Positions 55,858-64,000 of a stretch of 64,000 nucleotides of DNA are shown one piece after another (position 1 is the first letter of the stretch; each line of letters begins with the position of its first letter). The position numbers and the translations under genes are program-made. The DNA is from Isoetes taiwanensis (Eukaryota > Streptophyta > Lycopodiopsida > Isoetales > Isoetaceae). The stretch lies in contig JAJEKV010000035.1 in assembly GCA_021234155.1 (NCBI GenBank), forward strand, positions 1,986,001 to 2,050,000, given 5' to 3'. A model generated the notes under the pieces. The model ran no database searches, was not told where the DNA came from, and worked only from the letters and a program-made list of their open reading frames with translations.

Positions 55858-58800
55858 ATGTCGAGCTCAGAAAGTAGTGGCACTGCCAGGGATAGCTGCT
55901 TGCCACGTCGCATCTTAAGAAAATCATCACCTTCGTCATCACTTGGAAAGTCAACATCTTCAACGTCTTCATCATCTTGCGAACCGAATAGGAAACGAGC
56001 TAGAAGAGACCCAAATAAAGCTTTCTATCTCCATCGCGGTCTTTGTTGGTGCAACAAGTGTAAAGGCAAGACCACTCGTTCGTACCGCATTCGTCAAGAA
56101 CATGAAGTAAAGTTTGGTCTTTGGCCGCGACCAAGTCAACCTGATCAGGGACATGATCCCGAACATGATGAAAATGATGTAAGTTGGTTCCTAAAATAAT
56201 TCTTTTGTAGAATAGAATTAAAATAAAGTAGAATTTTCTTATTTATTATTCTATTATATTTGATCTATGTAGTCCTCTGATGAAGCGCCTGAATGCATTC
56301 ATTGGTGAGGATGCAATTAATGATACCATCAAAAATTTCTTTCCAACAAATGAACAAGCCAATGGTAGGGAAAACGATGATGGTGTACATGCTAGCAATG
56401 TAAATGACAACTCATATAGGGAAAAGGCAGCATATCTCCAGGATGAGGCAAGCACGCCATTATTCCCAAATGCTCGTGTTTCTCGCCTTGCCACTTGTAT
56501 ACTAATCCTAAATCTCCAACACAAAGTTGGTTGGAGCAACAATAGCGTCTCTGAACTTTTCAGGTACGTAGGTGTAACTCATTTGAATGTTAAAGTTTAT
56601 TGTATATATGCTTACTTTTGTTTTCTATAGTTTACTTGATAAAATCTTGCCAGATGGGCATTGTCTCCCAAAGTCTAGGAGGGAGGCTAGAGAGCTATTG
56701 CGTTCATTTGGACTCGAGTATAATGTTGTGCATGCATGTGTTAATGATTGTGTTCTATTTTCGCGAATGACTATGCAAATGATCGCCTCTTGTCTAAAAT
56801 GTGGGGAAGCACGTTATGAGGAAGGTAGAAAGACAAAGGTGCCAAGAAAGGTATTACGGCATATGCCTATAATTCCCTAGCCGACATATTTTTCGATCAC
56901 CAACACTAGCAGACTTCATGGATTACCATGCACGACATCGTAGCAGGGATGGAAAAATGAGAACTCCTGCTGACGGGGCCTTATGGAAACATATAGAAGA
57001 AAAGTGGCCCATTTTTGAATTGGAACCCCGCAATATAAGGCTTGGATTAGGGATTGATGGTGTTTGCCCATGGGGACTCAATCATCCTCACATAGTGTGT
57101 GGCCCAGAAAGGGCTTGTAAATTATAATATACCACCATGGATGGCTACAAAACCTAGCCATATTATGTTGACTTTGATCATTCCAGGTATGTATGTGTAT
57201 CATTTCTTTATCCTTTGTATTTATTTGATCATTCCAAATATGTATTTATGTAGAGCTTCATTTATACTTTCTATTAAGCATGAAATGGCTATTACAGGAA
57301 AATATAAAGTGAAAAACATGGATGTCTACTTAGAACCTTTAGTAGAAGAACTTGAAATTTTGTGGAAGGGAGTGCACATGTACGACATCTCTAAAACTCC
57401 ACACGACTTTACATTTTATGGGATGCTATGCTTTACTCTTCATGACTATCCAGGTTTTTCCGAAGCTTCAGGTATGATATAGTAGGTATTAGTGCAAAAT
57501 CTATCAAAGTTCAATCATTGTTCTAATAGTTTACCTTTGCACAAACAAGCGGTGCATATGGATGCCCATCTTGTGGGACTAGCTTAACCTCTTACAGGTC
57601 AAAACATCTGAAAAAGCAAATATATTTGGGGTATAAAAAGTACTTGGCTGATGGCCATTCTGCGCGTGGCTCTGATGACACGCCGAAGCCAAAGAGATGG
57701 ACACCCAAGGATTGGTTGGATGCTTGGCATGAGAAAAATCCCAATGTGGATTACTTGACTGGTTATAGAGATGTCAATGCAAATCTTCCTCCTGGAATGA
57801 AGAGGTTATCTATTTTTTATAGGTTGGAGTATTGGACTGACTTGGAGTTGGTCCATTTACTTGATCCTATGCACATTTTCAAGAATGTTGCTCATTCCCT
57901 TTGGCAGCATTTAACGGGTGAATGGGAAACATTGGCTACTAGATTGGATCTGAAAGAGCACAACATAAAAAGAAAATATTGGCCCATTGAGAGAAAAGGC
58001 AAGAAGACTCTAACATGGAAACAAGGTGCATGGGTTCTAGGAAAGAAAGAACAGGTTGAAGTGAATAAGAGGATAGCAAATGTGCGGACACCAACTGGAT
58101 ATGGGGCATCTTTGAGAAAGGCGTTTACAAAAAAGGTAGTCTCACTGGGTTGAAGACGCATGATTGGCACAAGTTTCTTCAGGTACACTTTGATTATTGT
58201 ACACTTATTCCTTGCAATAGATTATTTTGCAACATATGCAATGATATTATATGTACTTTGCAGCATATACTTCCTTGTGTGATAGGGGACTTCTTGACCC
58301 CACAAGTAAGGAGCATTATATTTCGATTGGGAAAATTTGCAAGGTGGGTCTCTTCTAAAGAGATCGATGTGGCCGAAATATCAAAAGTGGAGGAGGAAGT
58401 GATTATACTGCTTTGTGACATTGAAAAGGAGTTTCCCACCAGTTTTTTTGACCTACAGGTACTACTAAACAAATTCTAAGCAATTATATAATTTTGTTTT
58501 TATCAACTATACTATAAGTACAATAAACAATGTACTTAATAAACAGGTACATCTGTTGATACATATTCCAAATGAGATAAGGTTGGCAGGACCTGCCCCT
58601 AGTAGATGGATGTTTTTTCTAGAGCGCTACATGAAGGTGCTTAAAAGTTTTGTTCGTCAAATGGCAAAACCAGAGGGTTGCATGGCCGAAGGCCATCTTG
58701 TACAAGAAACGCTACTTTATCTTAACGATATCACTACCTCGTGTCATCCAGATGGTCCTAAGTTGTGGGAGAAAGAAGAACTCAAGGAGATTACATCAGA

Positions 58801-60106
58801 AGTATTACAGGGTAATGGTGTAGAACGAAGTCTGAGTGATGACATGCATCTTGCGGTAAGCACATTTGTTCTTAATAATACTGTAAGTTTACAACCATGG
58901 AGAGACTTGTATGAAATTGCTAAGGAGGATGCACGTAGAAGGTCAACAGGGCGATCAATGGGACAATCTGTTCCAGATGTTATGGATAATACATGGTTGT
59001 TGGCTCGTATGGACGAAGCTAAAGATTGTGGTCAAGTTATTCCAGATGATGATTACGAGCTTGCGCTTGGTTGTAGTAGAAAGGTATTATAAATCTTTGA
59101 CCAAAAGTTTCATTTTGTTTATACTATATTACTCATCATTACTATCAATTTGTTCTAGGCACGATTTTATACTTCGATGTGGGCATACGGGCAGCATTTT
59201 CGCATCAACAGTGTTGATAAGTGTAGGGTTACATTTGATTCAGGAATCAGCTCAGAATTTGAACAAAAAAGTCAATCTAGCAACAGGGATCACAACCTTC
59301 TGGAGAGTAACCTAAACTACATGGGAATCTTGACTGACATTATTGAGTTGGATTATCGTAGCTTTCATGTAAATGTTTTGAAGGCACGATGGTTCAAAGT
59401 GGTATGCAGAGGTCGTGGCAAGACAGTTAGAACTCATCCATCAGGATTTCCTGAAGTGGATTCTTCGAAGGTATTACCTGAAATGAAAGAACCTTTTGTT
59501 TTTCCAAGTCAGGTTGAGCAGATATTTATCCACGAGAACCCTAATGATACAAAGTGGTGGATTGTCGTACATTGTCAACCAAGGGCTCGACGTATTGCTT
59601 TTTCTGTAGCTGAAAATAATATGGAAGAGCTCTCTCATGAGGTTCATGATGATGATGATTTTGATGGTGGAGGAGGTGGCAGTGGTGACAGTGGTGGTTG
59701 TCGGGAGAGTGTTTTAGGTATATCTAATGATGTTGATGACCCATTGTTGCATGACGCAGAAGAAGGAGAACTGGAAGATATTGCCATCAACACTGAAGAG
59801 GAAGGTGTGTATTTGGGAGATGGTTTGCTTGAGGATGATACTAATGAACACGTTCCTTTAGAATCACCATTGGGACTTTCAGAACGAGAGGAGGTTGATA
59901 AAGAAACAACTTATGTGCTCCGATCCCCATTTAGTTCGCCAATCCACGATCATGATGAGGATTATATTGAAGATGAAGAGATCATTGGACATGTACATGA
60001 TCATTCTGAAGCAATTAGGGGTTTGGTTCTTTGTTTATATCTAGATGATGATGAGATAGAGGATATTGAGCATGACCTAATTGAACAAACTGACGTGTTC
60101 ATATGA
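55858..60106 (+). pseudogene. TNP2/TNPD-like CACTA transposase gene, frame-broken
   Basis: Exon 1 (55,858-56,177) has a basic/Ser-rich start and LCWCNKCKGKTTRSYRIRQE. Later pieces match the TNP2 family in order: LPKSRREARELLRSFGLEYN and CLKCGEARYEE (56.6-56.9 kb), MDYHARHRSRDGKMRTPADG and LGLGIDGVCPWGL (56.9-57.1), IPPWMATKPSHIMLTLIIPG, MDVYLEPLVEELEILWKG. DUF4218-like sequence follows (LDPMHIFKNVAHSLW, SLTGLKTHDWHKFLQ, WMFFLERYMKVLKSFVR), then a DUF4216-like TDIIELDYRSFHVNVLKARW and a long acidic tail to 60,106. TNP2 cuts element ends. At least three one-base shifts occur: near 56,880 (..IIP/SRHIF), near 57,100 (SVWP/GLVNYN) and in the A-run at 58,130 (FTKK/GSLTG). Probably inactive unless these are sequence errors. 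Confidence 0.85.
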
Positions 60107-60841
60107 TTATTCAGCATTTTAGCTTATTACTATCACTAAAATGGTACATGTCATTTATTTTCTTACCTTCCTAAACACTTTGCTCCCTTTTTCATATTCT
60201 CAGGTACGCCCTTCACCATTACTTATTCCCCTTCATCTGACTAGTTCTTAGGTATCCAATCCATTGTTGGATTATCCCAAGTAATAGCCCTTGCTACAAT
60301 AACATATATTTAATGATGTATAAAAGCATTAAGCAACTCTTGTAGTGACTTAGTTAGAATATTGCTTACAAACTGTTGCAACAACCCATTTAAATTGCGA
60401 TATAAAGTTGACAAATGCTCCTCAAAATCTCGTTGAATATTAGATAAAATTTTGGATAACATTTTGTTATAAGTTTTAAGAAAAATTATCGTAACTTAGC
60501 TATAATTTTGTTCAAAAGTTGTCGCAATAACCTAATCAAGTTGCGCTAAAAGGTTGACAAAAGGGGGTCATTGCTTTGATGAAATATTTGACGCTATGCA
60601 CTAGACACAATTTTGACACAACACAAGCACTTTGTGTCAAGTTAGTAGCATTTGACACAAAATTGACACTAGATCTACGACTTGTCACAAGGGTTGACAC
60701 TATATCCCCCATCCTCTTGTAGTGATTCTCCAAGCAATTAGATCTTAGCAAATAATACAAATCTTCTTATAAATAATAGTACAAATATTGAATAAAGAAA
60801 GTCAACACAATTATAATATAGATCAACATGTTGAAAACGGG

Positions 60842-62052
60842 TTATGGTATGATTGTTCCATCGCAATATTTCCCATCCAATGCTTTAGCAGCTGCAAACA
60901 AGCAAACTCGTCAAAATCATATCACATAGAGTGCAAGTGTTAAAATGTGTTTGAAGTAATTGCCTGCTTTAGCGAGGGTAAAGGTAGAATCGTCCTTAAG
61001 GGGTGTCCAGAATCCATAGCCTTGTAGTCCTTTAGATTTCAAATAGTTCACCTTGTTTGTGATCGACCATGCATCATCATATCCGGTCCAGGTCGTGCCG
61101 CTATATGCATATGTAGACTTGGTAGATGTATCATGGACAACAGTGGCCCCAGAACTAGCAATAGAGGCATAAGAAGGTTGAGCATAAGTTGGATTTGCAG
61201 GAGCTCCAAGACCATGATTGGATGTAGTCAAGGTCCAAGTCACTCCATATGCAGGGAATCCATACACTTTCCACTGCGTTGTGCATCTCTTTATGCATTC
61301 CTACAAATGCAGTACACCAAAGATAAAGTCAGCCAAATGACAGTCTCTGATGCATCTTGAAACTTATATACCAATGTGTAGAAATGTGAACCAAGATTCT
61401 GGCATGATTTGGAACATTTCGTGGAGTGATACATTTTTCTTAGAAAGCTGTAATCTGAAATCAGACCTTGCCTTCTTGCCAACGGATGTTATTTTTGAGA
61501 AATGGATTTTTTTATACAGAAGCAACCAAACAGAAGTAAGCCAGGCTTTCAAGGCTCCAATACATATAAAAAATAAGTCATACTACACTCTAGTTTGCAT
61601 TCATGTTAAGTAAGTTCTGAAAACAATATAATCTAAAACTGGCAGAATCGAATGGATGGTAAGCCAGGCAGTAAACGAAATCTTATGTTAGACAGCATTC
61701 CTATAACCAATATCATTTATTTTCTTGAGCAAGATAAGAAAAACCTGAGGCCATGCGGCTATACTACAGCAACAATGACAGATTCGGACAAAAATAATTA
61801 AGTGTGTGAATTGAATGTACCCATGCAAAAAGAGCATAATCTAATAAGGGAAAAAGAAAAGGAGTTGCCAAGCAATGAAAACGATGTACCTGCATCTGTC
61901 CCTGTTGGCGGCAGAAGATACAAAAGTCTTGGCATGCCCAGCATACAACACAATCAAAATTAGAGAAAGCAGGCTAATCCTTTACACGAAATAGAAGCTA
62001 TCTGCTCACCTCCAACGATTCCAGGGATCACGGATTCTTCCTCCATTTCTAC
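60842..62052 (-). CDS. Candidate chimeric gene: small Cys-rich exons fused to a chitinase C-terminus (copy 3)
   Basis: Chitinase homology stops abruptly at 61,267 ([11 protein letters not shown]..). In the same frame, without a stop, it continues upstream as ECIKRCTTQWK to an acceptor-like TGCATTTGTAG at 61,301. Two further short exons join in phase: 61,927-61,890 (FCIFCRQQGQMQ, then GTACAT) and about 62,052-62,010 (EMEEESVIPGIVG, then GTGAGC). The source of the Cys-rich exons is not recognised. The 3' side carries the GH18 C-terminal third, a 72-bp intron (60,963-60,892) with a GC instead of GT donor, and the 50-bp final exon. No hevein modules or catalytic block, so it is not a chitinase. 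A CACTA element sits about 115 bp after the stop. Confidence 0.45.
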
Positions 62053-62385
62053 TGTAATACCACAAACCATGGGCCAAGCAAAAACAGGGCATCTTGAAAT
62101 ACCTAGAAATGAAACTCATATAGCAAAGGCAATATCCGGATGGATACCGCTGACAAAACTTCGCCTCTCCGTGGCTTACATGCGAATCGCATAAGGAGTC
62201 CGCCAAACCCTACTATTAACCCAAAATGCCAATTTTTAGATCATAACAAAAGTAACACACCCGATTTTTTGATTCTCAGAAATTGTTTTCGGCAGGTAAA
62301 AGCTTTAAAACCTTAGGAAACCAGCCTGAAAAAAAAATCTAAAAAGTTTTTGGATAGTCGGGAAAACCAAATTTAAACAATAGAT
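62053..62385. other. Spacer between chimeric gene exons and chitinase copy 2 3' flank
   Basis: Possible further upstream exons of the chimeric gene on the minus strand. None certain. Confidence 0.3.
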
Positions 62386-62464
62386 CTTCTTATAAATAAT
62401 AGTACAAATATTGAATAAAGAAAGTCAACACAATTATAATATAGATCAACATGTTGAAAACGTG
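62386..62464 (-). other. Unbroken chitinase 3' flank (Helitron empty site)
   Basis: CTTCTTATAAATAATAGTAC...GTCAACACAATTATAATATAGATC directly precedes (minus strand: follows) the terminal exon. It is repeated at 60,763-60,841 and split by the Helitron at 15,097/41,161. Confidence 0.85.
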
Positions 62465-64000
62465 TTATGGTATGATTGTTCCATCGCAATACTTCCCATC
62501 CAATGCTTTAGCAGCTGCAAACAAGCAAACTCGTCAAAATCATATCACATAGGGTGCAAGTGTTAAAATGTGTTTGAAGTAATTACCTGCTTTAGCGAGG
62601 GTAAAGGTAGAATCGTCTTGAAGGGTTGTGTAGAATCCATAGCCTTGTAGTCCTTTAGATTTCAAATAGTTCACCTTGTTTGTGATCGACCATGCATCAT
62701 CATATCCGGTCCAGGTTGTGTCGTTATATGCATATGTAGACTGGGTAGATGTATTATGGACAACAGTGAACCCAGAACTAGCAATAGAGGCATAAGAAGG
62801 AAGAGCATAAGTTGGATTTGCAGGAGCTCCAAGACCATGATTGGATGTTTTCAAGGTCCAAGTCACTCCATATGTAGAAAATCCATACACAATCTTTTGT
62901 GCATCAAGATAGCTCAACCATTTTGTCAATCCATAATCACCATTCAGAGTGGGATAAGTAGGGTCATAAAGGGGTGCTGGGTTATTGGTGTAATTTTCCC
63001 ATCTACCATGAAGAGCATAACTTTTGACAAGTACCCAGTCGAGATTTGATTGAATCGAGGAGGTTGGATAAGACGTACCTCCCATCCAATCAGGTAGAGG
63101 ATTCTTATAGTAAACAACAGCAGTAAGAAGCATGCTGGGAGCACGCGCACGCCATTCTTGGAACAGAAGGCCAAGGTTAGTCATGTCACCAGCGGTCTTA
63201 GGGTATCCCCGGTCATCGGGGTTCCAATCAAGGTCTAGACCATCAAAGTTATATGTTTTGGCAAGGGCAATGCTGCTGGTGATAAAGGTAGAGCGATATT
63301 TAGAGGCGCTAAGCATGCGAGAAAATTGGTCACTACAGCAATCCAAAATGGAGATGAGAGTTTTGACATTACGGTTTTTGAGGCGAACCTTAGAGACAAA
63401 GGAGGAGATGGTGGGTGTGGCGTCGACGGTGAAATCTTCGTTGATCCAGGCATAGGCGTAGAGGAGATGGGTATAGAGGCAAGAGTTGATGGTAGAGGGG
63501 TCAGGTTCCCCGTAGGCCCAGTAACCAAGTTTGATGGGAGGCGGGGGCTGGGGGGGTGGGAGGCGGGGGCTGGGGGCTGGGGGTGGGGGCTGGGGGGGGG
63601 GGCTGGGGGTGGGAGGCGGTGGGGGGGTGGGGGGCTGGGAGGCGGTGGCGGTGGCGGTGGGGGTGGCGGTGGCGGGGGGGGGTGGGGGCTGGGAGGCGGG
63701 GGCTGCCAGAACAGGGGCCGCTTTGGCAGCCAGTACCGCAGTAGGCAGAGGAGGTGCCGCAGAAGCCATGGTGGCTGCAACAATAGCCGGAGTCACAGGA
63801 GGCCATATTGGCCTGCTTACCACACTGCTCTTGGTTGCACTGGCTTTGGCAGCCAGTTCCGCAGTCTGCAGCCGTCGTGCCGCACCATCCATGTTGGCTG
63901 CAGCAATACCCCGGAGAGCAATATGCTCCTCCTGCCTGGCTGCCGCACCTCTGCGCTCCAATGCTCTGCAGCAATACCCCGGAGGGCAATATGCTCTGCG
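62465..64000 (-). pseudogene. Hevein-GH18 chitinase-like gene, copy 2 (catalytic Glu lost; frame shift in linker; runs off window)
   Basis: Two complete hevein modules ([17 protein letters not shown]..; [19 protein letters not shown]) are read in one frame (63,989-63,501), and the GH18 domain in another (to 62,587). The switch lies in an expanded Pro-rich linker encoded by G-rich repeats (63,533-63,700). In GH18 the catalytic block is FDGLDLDWN followed by PDDRGYP: the acid/base Glu is Asn (63,221-63,223). The YD motif is YA (SYALHG) and the SxGG block is absent, so hydrolysis is unlikely even if translated; chitin binding by the hevein modules may remain. Intron 62,586-62,515 and a 50-bp last exon end at 62,465. 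At the 5' edge a second partial hevein core (AYCPPGYCC-like, from 63,970) repeats out of frame. The true start is outside the window. Confidence 0.8.
63533..63700. repeat. G-rich (minus: Pro codon) low-complexity linker
   Basis: Runs of GGGGGCTGGGGG and GGTGGCGGTGG including a G-run of nine or more. About 170 bp, versus about 45 bp in copy 1. Prone to slippage and sequencing error, and G4-like on the plus strand. It carries the frame switch of copy 2. Confidence 0.85.

Larger units (their letters stand above)
48072..60724. mobile_element. CACTA (En/Spm) element, 12.65 kb, ATT target duplication
   Basis: Left end CACTACAAGAGAAAGG, right end (reversed) CACTACAAGAGGATGG. ATT is duplicated at 48,069-48,071 and 60,725-60,727. 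Subterminal zones carry many TTGACAC/GTGTCAA/GTCAC motifs (48,110-48,620 and 60,370-60,715), as expected for TNPA-binding sites. Genes are divergent: TNPA-like on minus (54.3 to 48.96 kb) and TNP2/TNPD-like on plus (55.86-60.1 kb). Plus-oriented host gene fragments (PPR, bulb lectin, others) lie inside introns of the minus gene. Ends are intact, but the transposase has frame breaks. It landed in the 3' flank of the chimeric chitinase-derived gene. Confidence 0.93.

Noticed and set aside
63235-63783. 182-codon proline-rich frame
   Set aside because: Third-frame reading of the G-rich linker and GH18 5' part of chitinase copy 2; no domain.

Overview
This window is plant nuclear DNA. The evidence is a hevein/GH18 chitinase-like family with short GT-AG introns, a lectin-receptor-type kinase relic, a type-A response-regulator relic, PPR and bulb-lectin fragments, and typical plant transposons (CACTA, Mutator-like, Helitron, LINE). 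Low gene density and nesting of elements inside elements suggest a large genome. The hevein+GH18 combination makes a fern or other seed-free vascular plant my guess, but nothing in the sequence proves it. I see no rRNA gene, no intact tRNA gene and no CRISPR. Exon limits, frameshifts and element borders were all read by eye.

Layout. 0-3 kb: an orphan GIY-YIG nuclease ORF, then a 3.4-copy tandem repeat of about 475 bp built from sequence that also lies upstream of the chitinase at 42 kb. 3.4-15 kb: a Helitron-type 5' end, a response-regulator pseudogene, a 5'-truncated LINE with a 14-bp target duplication, a 57-bp minisatellite, a poly-A retroposon with a 15-bp target duplication, and a kinase pseudogene. 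12.03-13.82 kb is duplicated at 44.93-46.70 kb. 15.098-41.160 kb: a Helitron of about 26 kb. Its insertion site can be reconstructed because the broken flank (chitinase 3' flank) survives unbroken beside two other chitinase copies at 60.8 and 62.4 kb. Nested inside are (i) tandem copies of an 80-residue gene family, the third split by (ii) an 8.6-kb terminal-inverted-repeat element with an AGG target duplication, (iii) a transposon-like unit with a decayed DUF7869-type gene, a DUF8039-like ORF, a dispersed GC palindrome (ATCGCGGCCGCGAT and variants) and an amino-methyltransferase-like reading frame, and (iv) a 3.3-kb Mutator-like element with a 9-bp target duplication. 41.2-42.6 kb: chitinase-like copy 1. 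43-48 kb: degenerate repeats, the duplicated block and a second Helitron 3' end. 48.072-60.724 kb: a 12.65-kb CACTA element with ATT target duplication, divergent TNPA-like and TNP2-like genes, and captured PPR and mannose-lectin fragments. 60.8-64 kb: a chimeric gene ending in a chitinase C-terminus, then chitinase-like copy 2, which runs off the window.

Reading: the original host locus is probably a tandem cluster of hevein-GH18 genes, pulled apart by a Helitron and a CACTA element. Copies 1 and 2 have each lost a different catalytic residue, so they are decaying or have become chitin-binding lectins. The most novel material is the DUF7869/80-residue-gene/palindrome/methyltransferase-like assembly at 16-35 kb.
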